Below, piece after piece: positions 44,801 to 52,170 of a stretch of 64,000 nucleotides of DNA; the stretch's first letter is position 1, and each line of letters opens with the position of its first letter. A program made the translations under genes and the position numbers. This DNA comes from Paenibacillus sp. FSL K6-1330 (GTDB taxonomy: Bacteria; Bacillota; Bacilli; Paenibacillales; Paenibacillaceae), in contig NZ_CP150269.1 of assembly GCF_037976825.1 (NCBI RefSeq), forward strand, positions 1,655,501 to 1,719,500, written 5' to 3'. The notes under the pieces are model-generated. The model had not been told where the DNA came from. It saw only the letters and a program-made list of their open reading frames with translations, and did not search any database.

Positions 44801-46399
44801 ATGAGTGAACAACGACGTTCTGGACAAGGAACCAAAAACAACAAATCAACGGCATACGGGAATAAGCCGGGTGAGCGGACTGCAGCGAACCAAGCTGGGG
44901 CCAAGCCGGCTTTTAAGCGTGAACATAGGAAGAACAAGGATTCGTTATTGTCTTCATCGTATTCGAAGGCGAAACCATCCGATAAACATAAGCAAGAAGT
45001 ACGCGGGCCAAGGCCTTCATCTGGACGTGAGCACGCAGATGAGCTGCAAGCCGGTGACATTATAGTCGTTACGATCAAACGGCTTGGGATCAACGGCGAA
45101 GGAGTCGGCTATTACCGCCGCAAGGCAGTGTTTATTGACGGAGCGATCACGAACGAAGTCGTCAAAGCCGAGGTAAAAGAGGTCCAGCCTAAATTTATTA
45201 AGGCACAGCTGGTAGAAGTAGAGAAGCGTTCGCCTCACCGTATTGAGCCTCCTTGCCCGGTGTTTGGTATTTGTGGCGGATGCCAAATTCAGCATATCTC
45301 TTATGAGGGACAGTTGCATGCCAAGACGGATATCGTGCGTGAAGCATTCAGCCGATACGCAGGACGTGACGACGTGAAGTTTAAGCCGATTCTTGGCATG
45401 GAGCACCCATGGGATTACCGGAATAAAGCACAGCTGCAGCTGAAACGGAAGGGCCATGAAGTGATCGCAGGGCTCTATGAAGCGGACAGCCATACGATTG
45501 TGGACATTAGCGGCTGCCCGATTCAGCACCCGAAGGTGAATGAAGCGGTGGAGAAGGTCAAATCCGTCCTCGAAGAATTGCGGATTCCGCTGCACAAAGA
45601 GAATGGAAACAAGGACGGCGTACGGACGATTGTGGTTCGCCACGGCTTCCAATCCGGGGAGATTCAGGTGACACTGGTCACGGCCGGAAGCAAGCTGCCA
45701 AGGCAGGACGATCTCGTTCGTCTGCTGCGCCTTACCATTCCGGAGGTGAGCGGGATTTCACTCAATATCAATCCGAAGAAAACCTCGCTCATCTTCGGAG
45801 ACCGGACGATCTCGCTGTGGGGAGCCGAGAGCATGCAGGAATCGCTGAGCGACCTGCAATTCTCGCTGTCGCCCAGAGCGTTCTTTCAGCTGAATCCGCA
45901 GCAGACGGTCAAGCTGTATGAGTCGGTCCGGGGGGCAGCCGGATTGACGGGGAAGGAAACCGTCATCGACGCCTACTGCGGAACCGGTACGATCGGGCTG
46001 TGGCTTGCGCCTTATGCCCAGGAGGTGCGCGGGATCGAGGCGATCCCTGAAGCCGTCGAGGATGCCAAGGCCAATGCGCAGCGAAATGGACGTGCTAACG
46101 CGAGCTTTCACGTCGGCCAGGCAGAGGAACTGCTGCCGCGCTGGGTCAAGGAGGGCATGAAGCCGGACGTCATCATTGCCGACCCACCGCGCACCGGCCT
46201 GGACCCGCGCTTCTTGGAGACAGTGCTCCGCACCAAGCCGAAGCGGTTTGTGTACGTTTCTTGCAATCCTTCAACCCTGGCGAAAGATTGCAAGGTTCTG
46301 CTGGAGGGCGGCTATGAAATCGAATGGGCGCAGCCGGTCGATATGTTCCCGCAGACAAGCCATGTGGAAGCGGTAACGTTGTTGGTGAGGAAAGAATAG
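44801..46399 (+). CDS. rlmD: 23S rRNA (uracil-C5)-methyltransferase, RlmD/RlmCD family
   Basis: The product is 532 residues. A basic, disordered N-terminal extension of about 80 residues precedes a TRAM domain (about 85-140). A 4Fe-4S cluster motif 'PPCPVFGICGGCQIQH' lies at about 149-164. The methyltransferase domain has SAM motif 'VIDAYCGTGTIGLWLAP' (about 387), 'DPPRTGLDP' (about 462) and the catalytic cysteine in 'FVYVSCNPSTLAKD' (about 484). It uses SAM to make 5-methyluridine in 23S rRNA. The long lysine/serine-rich extension is the odd feature and may help rRNA binding. Confidence 0.9.
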   Translation: MSEQRRSGQGTKNNKSTAYGNKPGERTAANQAGAKPAFKREHRKNKDSLLSSSYSKAKPSDKHKQEVRGPRPSSGREHADELQAGDIIVVTIKRLGINGEGVGYYRRKAVFIDGAITNEVVKAEVKEVQPKFIKAQLVEVEKRSPHRIEPPCPVFGICGGCQIQHISYEGQLHAKTDIVREAFSRYAGRDDVKFKPILGMEHPWDYRNKAQLQLKRKGHEVIAGLYEADSHTIVDISGCPIQHPKVNEAVEKVKSVLEELRIPLHKENGNKDGVRTIVVRHGFQSGEIQVTLVTAGSKLPRQDDLVRLLRLTIPEVSGISLNINPKKTSLIFGDRTISLWGAESMQESLSDLQFSLSPRAFFQLNPQQTVKLYESVRGAAGLTGKETVIDAYCGTGTIGLWLAPYAQEVRGIEAIPEAVEDAKANAQRNGRANASFHVGQAEELLPRWVKEGMKPDVIIADPPRTGLDPRFLETVLRTKPKRFVYVSCNPSTLAKDCKVLLEGGYEIEWAQPVDMFPQTSHVEAVTLLVRKE

Positions 46400-46475
46400 A
46401 TGAGATGTGATAGTGTTGCTCAAAGTTATACGGCGTGGTAGGTATCGCACATAATTGTATGAGGGGGAGTCTAAC

Positions 46476-47033
46476 TTGGCAAAGGAATTGTCAACAGAAC
46501 AACGTGAAGAACTACTCACAACATTGAAAGCCCGTTATGAGAAAAACATGAATCGCCATATAGGCCTGGAATGGGCTGACGTACAAACAAAGCTTAAAGC
46601 AAATCCTGAAAAGCTATGGTCACTCCATGAGATGGAAATAACCGGCGGAGAGCCGGATGTTGTAGGTCATGACAACAAGACGGGCGAATACATTTTTTAT
46701 GATTGTTCAGCTGAGAGTCCAAAAGGCCGCCGAAGTATTTGTTACGACCGTGAAGCGCTGGAATCAAGAAAAGAACACAAACCGAAGAATAGTGCTGTTG
46801 AAATGGCAACCGCCATGGGCATAGAGTTGCTATCGGAAGAACAATACCGGGAATTGCAAAAACTTGGAAATTTCGATTTGAAAACATCGAGCTGGGTGGT
46901 AACACCTGCCAGTATTAGAAAACTAGGCGGAGCCATTTTTTGTGATCGCCGCTACGACACTGTCTTTGTGTACCACAATGGAGCGGAATCATACTATGCT
47001 GCCAGGGGATTCCGTGGCTCGCTAAGAGTCTGA
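46476..47033 (+). CDS. DUF4256 family protein
   Basis: This 185-residue cytoplasmic protein has 'RHIGLEWADVQTKLKANPEK' (about residues 27-46), 'GGEPDVVGHDNKTGEYIFYD' and 'SPKGRRSICYDREALESRKE', matching the conserved DUF4256 pattern. Its function is unknown. The frame opens at TTG 46455, but GAGGGGGAG sits before TTG 46476, which I use as the start. It is monocistronic, followed by a hairpin and T-run at 47100. Confidence 0.78.
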   Translation: MAKELSTEQREELLTTLKARYEKNMNRHIGLEWADVQTKLKANPEKLWSLHEMEITGGEPDVVGHDNKTGEYIFYDCSAESPKGRRSICYDREALESRKEHKPKNSAVEMATAMGIELLSEEQYRELQKLGNFDLKTSSWVVTPASIRKLGGAIFCDRRYDTVFVYHNGAESYYAARGFRGSLRV

Positions 47034-47099
47034 ATTTTGAAGGGGTTTTCGATAAATGTACGGCAGGACAAAAAGATGAGATGTTTTGATGGAACTACA

Positions 47100-47125
47100 C
47101 AGAGGGGCGGAAAGCTCCTCTTTTT
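47100..47125 (+). terminator. Terminator of DUF4256 gene
   Basis: AGAGGGGC pairs with GCTCCTCT (one G-U) around GGAAA, followed by TTTTT. Confidence 0.7.
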
Positions 47126-47224
47126 CGTATAATCATAACCACTCGGAATTCCTTCCTGTAATGGACCCCCCATACCACCGCTGTCGACAACCCCCCTTTT
47201 CTATGATATGGTAGCAAGTAATTA

Positions 47225-47253
47225 GGCATTTCGTTCCCATGGGACGAGGTGCC
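47225..47253 (+). promoter_or_regulatory. Hairpin in the 5' region of the L25/Ctc gene
   Basis: GGCA..CGT.CCC and GGG.CG..TGCC pair around AT to form an interrupted stem in the leader, about 160 bp before the L25/Ctc start. It may be part of a leader regulating L25 synthesis; no consensus family was recognised. Confidence 0.35.
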
Positions 47254-47306
47254 TTCTCGCATATATAAAAGCGTTTTACATTAAATGTCTATCTGGAGGT
47301 GATGCA

Positions 47307-47363
47307 ATGGTGCTCCTACTTTCCCCGCTACGGGGGGAGAAATCCGTAGTTCATTATGGATGA
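47307..47363 (+). CDS. Candidate 18-residue leader peptide upstream of L25/Ctc
   Basis: ATG 47307 follows GGAGGTGAT, close to the complete anti-16S complement, with ideal spacing. The encoded peptide MVLLLSPLRGEKSVVHYG ends in TGA 51 bp before the L25/Ctc start. A CCCCG/CGGGG hairpin lies inside it. Such a strong ribosome binding site on a tiny frame suggests it is translated, perhaps to control the downstream gene. It has no known homologue in my memory. Confidence 0.4.
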   Translation: MVLLLSPLRGEKSVVHYG

Positions 47364-47413
47364 TTGATGGTGAGTACACCCAAAATAACGATAATCTGAG
47401 GAGTGTTGTTGAG

Positions 47414-47989
47414 ATGAGAGTAAATTTACGAGCAGAAACGCGCGCCGCGATGAACAAAACCGGACTTAAGCAGCTTCGTCTTTCGGGGCGAATTCCGGCA
47501 ATTGTATTTGGCACAGGGGAAGAGAATATGATGATTCAACTGTCCGCCAAAGAATTTGGCAAATGGGCAAGGAACGGCAAAGGAGGAATCCTTGAGCTTT
47601 GTTTTGACGATCGGGAGCCGCTTCCGGTTTTGCTGGAGTCGGTTCAGCGTGATCCAATCACTCGTGAATACATCCATGTCGACTTTTTACGTATTAATAT
47701 AAATGAAGTTGTGCGCACGAGAGTGAATCTCGATTACATCGGTACCGCCAAGGGAGCCAAACTTGGAGGAGTCGTCCAAATACAAAGCACGTTCATCGAG
47801 ATTGAGTCCTTCCCGGACCGTATTCCTGCCACCATTCCTGTTGAAATCAGCGAACTGGAGATTGGGCATTCTTTACATGTCGGGGACCTTAAACTGCCTG
47901 ACGGCGTCGTGCTCATCTCTTCGGCAAACGAACTGCTCGTGTCAGTGGTGACACCGAAAGTCCAGTCGGAAGAACCGGAGGCTATGTAA
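47414..47989 (+). CDS. ctc: 50S ribosomal protein L25 / general stress protein Ctc
   Basis: The product is 191 residues. The L25 domain (about 1-90: 'MRVNLRAETR', 'RLSGRIPAIVFG', 'REYIHVDFLRI') is followed by the TL5/Ctc C-terminal beta domain (about 95-185: 'VPVNLDYIG-like TRVNLDYIGTAKGAKLG', 'PVEISELEIGHSLHVGDL'). It binds 5S rRNA and in Bacillus is a stress-inducible ribosomal protein. The frame extends upstream to 47360, but GAGGAG lies 10 nt before ATG 47414. A 17-bp terminator follows. Genome copies are sometimes duplicated; whether this is the main one cannot be told here. Confidence 0.9.
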   Translation: MRVNLRAETRAAMNKTGLKQLRLSGRIPAIVFGTGEENMMIQLSAKEFGKWARNGKGGILELCFDDREPLPVLLESVQRDPITREYIHVDFLRININEVVRTRVNLDYIGTAKGAKLGGVVQIQSTFIEIESFPDRIPATIPVEISELEIGHSLHVGDLKLPDGVVLISSANELLVSVVTPKVQSEEPEAM

Positions 47990-48000
47990 CTTCTGCTGCC

Positions 48001-48047
48001 GGCGATTACTTCCCGATATTCCATCGGGAAGTAATCGCCGTTTTTTT
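48001..48047 (+). terminator. Strong terminator of L25/Ctc gene
   Basis: GGCGATTACTTCCCGAT pairs perfectly over 17 bp with ATCGGGAAGTAATCGCC around ATTCC, then seven T residues. Confidence 0.93.
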
Positions 48048-48195
48048 GCTTAAAACCTTGAACAGAATCCGGAACTTTCCATCAAGAGAGACTAGGCTTG
48101 GCCGTCATTATTATTGTACACTCAAGTCATGTGGAGTGCGGCCTGCCGCCTTACCCGGCAGTTGCATACTAAGCCAATGAAGGAAGTGTCGAACC

Positions 48196-48900
48196 ATGAA
48201 TGTGGAATCCGTAATGTCGGAGCTTGAAGCACTCGGCAAGGAACGGCTCAAGAAAATGTACCTGTCCAATGGGGCGCATGAACCGCTCTTTGGCGTAGCA
48301 ACAGGCGCCATGAAGCCGATTGCCAAGAAAATCAAAATCAATCAGCCTTTGGCTGAGCAGCTTTACGCCACCGGAAACTATGACGCGATGTACTTTGCCG
48401 GCATCATTGCAGACCCTAAAGCGATGACGGCAGCGGATTATGATCGTTGGATGGATGCGGCCTATTTTTATATGCTGTCCGATTATGTGGTTGCCGTAAC
48501 GTTGGCAGAGGCGGATATCGCGCAGGACGTTGCTGATCAATGGATCGCAAGCGGCGAAGAGCTTAGAATGTCGGCGGGGTGGAGCTGTTACTGCTGGCTG
48601 CTCGGAAGCAGACCCGATCGTGAGTTCCCGGAAAGTAAAATCTCGGCCATGCTCGAACTGGTGGAAAAGACCATCCATGAGTCTCCGGACCGAACGAAAT
48701 CCGCGATGAATAATTTCATGTACACTGTAGCCGTATCTTATTTGCCGCTCCATGATAAGGCGGTTGAGACCGCAAAGGCCGTAGGACCGGTAGAGATGAA
48801 GCGGGGCGATAAGAGCAAGATCCTGAGCGCTTCCGAAAATATTAGAAAAGAAGTCGAGAGAGGGAAGCTTGGTTTCAAACGCAAGTATGTGAGATGTTAA
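48196..48900 (+). CDS. DNA alkylation repair protein, AlkD-like HEAT-repeat family
   Basis: This 234-residue all-helical protein has 'GVATGAMKPIAKKIKINQPL' (about residues 33-52), 'ARxLY-like AEQLYATGNYDAMYFAG' and 'DYVVAVTLAEADIA', as in the DNA alkylation repair (AlkC/AlkD-like) family. AlkD removes cationic alkylated purines by wrapping damaged DNA in HEAT repeats. This subfamily is divergent, so glycosylase activity is uncertain. AAGGAAGTG precedes the ATG. It appears monocistronic. Confidence 0.75.
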   Translation: MNVESVMSELEALGKERLKKMYLSNGAHEPLFGVATGAMKPIAKKIKINQPLAEQLYATGNYDAMYFAGIIADPKAMTAADYDRWMDAAYFYMLSDYVVAVTLAEADIAQDVADQWIASGEELRMSAGWSCYCWLLGSRPDREFPESKISAMLELVEKTIHESPDRTKSAMNNFMYTVAVSYLPLHDKAVETAKAVGPVEMKRGDKSKILSASENIRKEVERGKLGFKRKYVRC

Positions 48901-49043
48901 ACCATTCGTTCGTTTTATTTGGCGAGGCAAGCGGGATTCTGACGGAACGTTTCGATTGGTGTGCGATACAGGCGATAAACGGCTGGAAATGAATGCTGAT
49001 CTCGTTTATGAAACCTATTAACCTGTGAAAGGGACGTTATTCC

Positions 49044-49445
49044 ATGAAAGAGGATAAAATCATTTACGGGTCGATTGACGAATATATTTCAAGCTGCACT
49101 CCCGAAGTTCAAAGCATTCTCCAGACATTAAGACAAGTGATCAAGGAGATGGCCCCGGAAGCGAAGGGAAAAATCAGCTATCAGATGCCGACCTTCGACT
49201 ATCACGGAAATTTGGTGCATTTTGCGGCATTTAAGAAGCATATCGGTTTTTACCCGGCCCCTAGCGGTATTGAGGCGTTCCAAGATGAGTTAAAGGAATA
49301 TCATAAGTCCAAAGGCACCTTGCAATTTCCCATCGATAAGCCTTTGCCCTATGACCTGATACGCCGAATCGTTCAATATCGGGTCGAGCAAAACCTGCAA
49401 AAGGCAAACAGCAAATCAAAAGGGAAGAAGTCGGTGGAGAGCTGA
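49044..49445 (+). CDS. DUF1801 / YdhG-like iron-chaperone family protein
   Basis: This 133-residue protein shows the conserved 'GSIDEYISSCTPEVQSILQT', 'PEAKGKISYQMPTFDYHGNL' and 'IGFYPAPSGIEAF' blocks of the DUF1801 (YdhG/Fra-like) family. B. subtilis Fra is a frataxin-like iron donor from a related fold, but this branch is untested. GAAAGGGACG precedes the ATG. The C-terminal end is lysine-rich. Confidence 0.82.
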   Translation: MKEDKIIYGSIDEYISSCTPEVQSILQTLRQVIKEMAPEAKGKISYQMPTFDYHGNLVHFAAFKKHIGFYPAPSGIEAFQDELKEYHKSKGTLQFPIDKPLPYDLIRRIVQYRVEQNLQKANSKSKGKKSVES

Positions 49446-49458
49446 GATGGAAGATCAG

Positions 49459-49484
49459 AGAAGGCGGTTTTACTGCCTTCTTTT
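49459..49484. terminator. Bidirectional terminator between DUF1801 and GNAT genes
   Basis: AGAAGGC pairs with GCCTTCT around a 9-nt T-rich loop, followed by TTT on the + strand. It overlaps the stop codon of the convergent GNAT gene. Confidence 0.65.
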
Positions 49485-49911
49485 AAAGTTCCTTTTTCAA
49501 ATAGTAATGCGTATGCCGTCCGGCATTCTCGATCTTGCCATATACCTCATAACCCTGCTTGATGTAAAAATCTAAGGCTTGAAAGCTAAGTGTATCCAAC
49601 TTTGCGAACTCGCATTGCTTCTCTATCGCTATTTTTTCCACCTCGTTCAACAGCTTGGCTCCGTACCCCGATTTACGGTATGGTTCATCCACAAATAAGT
49701 AGTGGATCTCCAGCCAGTTCCAGCATATTTCCCCCATAATCCCACCCAAAATCTGACCGTCCGCATTCCTCAACAATAAATTGATTTCCTGATACCGGCC
49801 TTTTAAGTCGTCTGGGAAGTGCTTGAGATTATACGCAATCATTTGGTTTCTTACGTAATTGTTATCGGCACTGTTTGATTCTACAGTTTCATTCGTAAAA
49901 TAGATTTCCAT
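49483..49911 (-). CDS. GNAT-family N-acetyltransferase
   Basis: This 142-residue acetyltransferase has 'YLFVDEPYRKSGYGAKLLNE' (acetyl-CoA loop R-K-S-G-Y-G-A, about residue 80) and 'LDTLSFQALDFYIKQGYEVY' (about 110-128), a pattern common in small-molecule and streptothricin-type GNATs. GAAGGAG precedes the ATG. It is divergent from the Erm leader region. The substrate is unknown. Confidence 0.85.
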   Translation of the reverse strand: MEIYFTNETVESNSADNNYVRNQMIAYNLKHFPDDLKGRYQEINLLLRNADGQILGGIMGEICWNWLEIHYLFVDEPYRKSGYGAKLLNEVEKIAIEKQCEFAKLDTLSFQALDFYIKQGYEVYGKIENAGRHTHYYLKKEL

Positions 49912-50120
49912 ATCGGTTTGCTCCTTCTAGTATGCCAGTTGACTGATATTCATTAGAATTCGGAACCATTGAACCCTATCTTCCTCAACATACCATACCC
50001 AGCGCATGGACCGACGGTAAAAAATCTTTTTAAAAGAATGTACCCGTGAGGCAGGGGAATGCCTATGCTATACTGTGGTTGTTATTTTATCCGTTTCATC
50101 TAAGGGAGGATTGTCCTAAC

Positions 50121-50153
50121 ATGTGTTGCATCGCATTCATACGTATTCGTTAA
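50121..50153 (+). CDS. Erm leader peptide MCCIAFIRIR
   Basis: ATG 50121 follows AAGGGAGGA (50102-50110) with 10-nt spacing and encodes MCCIAFIRIR before TAA. It lies 105 bp upstream of the erm start, the position of macrolide-sensing leader peptides. The end R-I-R fits the +X(+) macrolide arrest motif known from the ErmDL leader (R-L-R), and the methyltransferase itself is ErmD-like. The I-A-F segment also recalls the IFVI/IAVV stall sites of other Erm leaders. Ribosome stalling at the R-I-R codons would expose the erm ribosome binding site. Confidence 0.75.
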   Translation: MCCIAFIRIR

Positions 50154-50252
50154 TGAAGGTACAGAACATCTAAATCCATCCATTTTCATGTAAAAATGCG
50201 AAGGATTATTTGTGCTGTGCCTTTTTCATTACTATACGAATGAATGAGGTGC
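50152..50252 (+). promoter_or_regulatory. Erm translational attenuator (mutually exclusive stem-loops)
   Basis: Segment 3 (50217-50230, GTGCCTTTTTCATT) pairs with segment 4 (50239-50252, AATGAATGAGGTGC) in 13 of 14 positions, including G-U, burying the erm GAGGTG. Segment 3 can instead pair with segment 1 (50152-50164, AATGAAGGTACAG, 13 pairs and one bulge) or with segment 2 (50195-50204, AATGCGAAGG). A stalled leader ribosome would cover segment 1, free segment 2 to take segment 3, and release the erm start, as in the classical Erm switch. Confidence 0.65.
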
Positions 50253-50258
50253 TTTTTT

Positions 50259-51125
50259 GTGTCCAAAAATAATAAAAATCATCGGGAAAAGCTGAAGAAA
50301 CCGTCTAACTTTTCCGCGCAGCATTTATTAGTCAGCAAACGGCTGATTCATGATATGATCGATTTGGCCCAGATCCGATCCACCGATACCGTTCTCGATA
50401 TCGGAGCAGGGACAGGGGCATTAACCTTTCCGCTGGCAGAGAAGGCGGCACATGTGCTCGCGATCGAGACCGATCCGGCGTTTGTGGATAAACTGTTCAG
50501 CAAGATAAAAGATGGAAGCAACATTCGAGTCAAGCAGTCTGATTTCCTGGAGGTTCCTCTTCCGAAAAGTCCGTTTGCCGTCGTGGCGAATATTCCGTAT
50601 TCGATCACCACGCCGATCATGGCGAGGCTGCTGGATCATCCCGGCGTGCCGCTGCAGCGAGCCGTGCTGCTTGTGGAAAAGGGTGCAGCCAAACGTTTTA
50701 CGGCAGTTCCTGTTCAAGATCCGCGTATCTTAAGCTGGAGGATGCATTACGACATTCGGCTCGTGCGAACCATATCGCCTCAACATTTTGCGCCGCCTCC
50801 CAAAGTGGATTCCGCTATTCTAGCTATCAACCGGAGGAAGAAGCCGCTCATTGCCACGCAGCATCAGCCGAAGTTTACAGCGCTGGCAGCCTACGGATTG
50901 CGGGACTCGAGGCTGCCGTTATTCGTGGCCATAGCGGGCGTATTCACACCTCCCCAGATTACGAAGCTGGTCCGATTGCTGGGGGTGAATCGAGAGCTCC
51001 CCATCAGTAGGCTGAACGAAGAGCAGTGGGGAACTGTATTCCATACGATGCTCCAGCATGTGCCGTCAAGTCGTTGGCCCAAACTTTCTACAAGCTCCAA
51101 AGGCAAATCCAAGAAAAGAAAATAA
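50259..51125 (+). CDS. erm: 23S rRNA adenine-N6-methyltransferase, Erm family (ErmD-like)
   Basis: This 288-residue enzyme methylates A2058 of 23S rRNA and confers macrolide-lincosamide-streptogramin B resistance. It shows 'NFSAQHLLVSKRLIHDMIDL' (about residue 17), SAM motif 'VLDIGAGTGALTFPLAEKA' (about 50), and catalytic motif 'VVANIPYSITTPIMARLL' (about 115). The C-terminus is lysine/serine-rich as in ErmD-type proteins. The GTG start at 50259 lies 7 nt after GAGGTG; the frame opens at 50244, but that ATG lies within the ribosome binding site. Its leader and attenuator indicate inducible expression. Confidence 0.9.
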   Translation: MSKNNKNHREKLKKPSNFSAQHLLVSKRLIHDMIDLAQIRSTDTVLDIGAGTGALTFPLAEKAAHVLAIETDPAFVDKLFSKIKDGSNIRVKQSDFLEVPLPKSPFAVVANIPYSITTPIMARLLDHPGVPLQRAVLLVEKGAAKRFTAVPVQDPRILSWRMHYDIRLVRTISPQHFAPPPKVDSAILAINRRKKPLIATQHQPKFTALAAYGLRDSRLPLFVAIAGVFTPPQITKLVRLLGVNRELPISRLNEEQWGTVFHTMLQHVPSSRWPKLSTSSKGKSKKRK

Positions 51126-51187
51126 CATTCGATGGAGATCTCCGTCGTTTCTAATACGATCACTTTTAAAATATTCGCTGAATTTGC

Positions 51188-51219
51188 TTGACCCTGACAC
51201 TAGTGTCAGGGTTTACAAT
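51188..51219 (+). promoter_or_regulatory. MerR-type promoter with 20-bp spacer and palindromic operator
   Basis: TTGACC (51188-51193) and TACAAT (51214-51219) are separated by 20 bp. The perfect 20-bp palindrome CCCTGACACTAGTGTCAGGG (51192-51211) fills the spacer. This over-long spacer with a central palindrome is the defining geometry of MerR-activated promoters. The MerR gene starts 35 bp downstream, so it is autoregulated. Confidence 0.9.
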
Positions 51220-51253
51220 GAAATCGAATCGTTCATCTAGGAGGCGTAGAAGC

Positions 51254-51631
51254 ATGAAAATCGGAGAACTTGCAGCCCGTACCGGAGTCAGCATCCGTTC
51301 GCTTCGATACTACGAACAGCAAGGACTGCTTATGCCGGTTCGCAACGAGAACGGATACCGGGAGTATTCGAGCCTCGCAGAAGAACAGGTGCGTACTATC
51401 CAGTTGTATTTGAATCTGGGGTTGTCCACCGAGCAGATCGCTGGTTTCCTGCATTGCGTCTTGAAAAATAAAGAGGCGTTTTGCGCGGAGGTGTTCCCGA
51501 TTTTCCGTCAAAAAATTGCCGAGATCGAGGCGCAAATTCACCAGCTGAATCATATCAAGATGAATCTGGAGGAACGCATGCAATCGATTCTGGATGAACG
51601 AGAATCGGAAGAAGCGGAGGAATGCAAATGA
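51254..51631 (+). CDS. MerR-family transcriptional regulator
   Basis: The product is 125 residues. The winged HTH 'KIGELAARTGVSIRSLRYYE' plus 'QQGLLMPVRNENGYREY' (residues 2-40) is followed by a dimerisation coiled coil (about 80-115). Cysteines occur at about residues 69, 78 and 124 (the last in 'EECK'), so thiol or metal sensing is possible but the classic metal-binding pattern is absent. TAGGAGGCG precedes ATG 51254; the frame opens at 51188 inside the promoter. The stop overlaps the thioredoxin start (ATGA), so both genes respond to the same signal. Confidence 0.9.
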   Translation: MKIGELAARTGVSIRSLRYYEQQGLLMPVRNENGYREYSSLAEEQVRTIQLYLNLGLSTEQIAGFLHCVLKNKEAFCAEVFPIFRQKIAEIEAQIHQLNHIKMNLEERMQSILDERESEEAEECK

Positions 51632-51948
51632 GTTTATCACAAATAGATGCAGCCAGCTTTCAAAGCGCGATTAAACAGAATGGAGTCACTCTTGTTGAAT
51701 TTGGAGCCAAGTGGTGCCCGCCGTGCAAAGTGCTGCTTCCCATCCTGGATGAGCTGAGTCAGGAAGAAGCGGGTCGCCTGGATGTCTATCAGGTGGATTG
51801 TGACGAATCCCCGGAGCTTGCCGCTCAATTCGGCATTATGTCCATGCCGACGGTGATTGTGTTTCATAACGGAGAACCGGCAGACAAACTTATTGGACTT
51901 CGGCCTAAGAGTGTGTATCAAGCGGCGATAGGCCGTTATGTATCCTAG
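51628..51948 (+). CDS. Thioredoxin-family protein with WCPPC active site
   Basis: This 106-residue single thioredoxin domain has active site 'AKWCPPCKVLLPIL' (about residues 25-38) and the cis-proline stretch 'FGIMSMPTVIVFHNGEP' (about 70-86). The proline in place of the usual glycine in the CxxC loop should shift the redox potential. No signal peptide is present, so it is cytoplasmic. GGAGG lies 7 nt before ATG 51628; another in-frame ATG at 51622 is too close to it. Coupling to a MerR regulator suggests a thiol-stress or disulfide-reductase role. Confidence 0.88.
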   Translation: MSLSQIDAASFQSAIKQNGVTLVEFGAKWCPPCKVLLPILDELSQEEAGRLDVYQVDCDESPELAAQFGIMSMPTVIVFHNGEPADKLIGLRPKSVYQAAIGRYVS

Positions 51949-51971
51949 AATTGAATAATCGATGAATGAGC

Positions 51972-52014
51972 GAAAACGCCTCTGATGTTTGATGACACAG
52001 AGGCGTTTTCTATT
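51972..52014 (+). terminator. Terminator of MerR-thioredoxin operon
   Basis: GAAAACGCCTCTG pairs perfectly with CAGAGGCGTTTTC (13 bp) around a 13-nt loop, followed by TATT. Confidence 0.8.
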
Positions 52015-52170
52015 GATGTAGAGGGCATTATTCGCCGTGTATCGAATTCTTATATAGCAACCGTAACAAGCTGCTGAAGCTGTTTGGGATCATCTGATGA
52101 TAGGATTTTTTGTGAATAAATATATGCCTGGCAAGGCGCAGAAGCGAAAATTATTAAGGAGGTGCTTTAA

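Noticed and set aside
48901..49043. About 40-codon frame 'RFIWRGKRDSDGTFRLVCDT'-like after the AlkD-like gene
   Set aside because: It has no start codon or ribosome binding site and no family match. It may be a decayed tail, but support is too thin to list.
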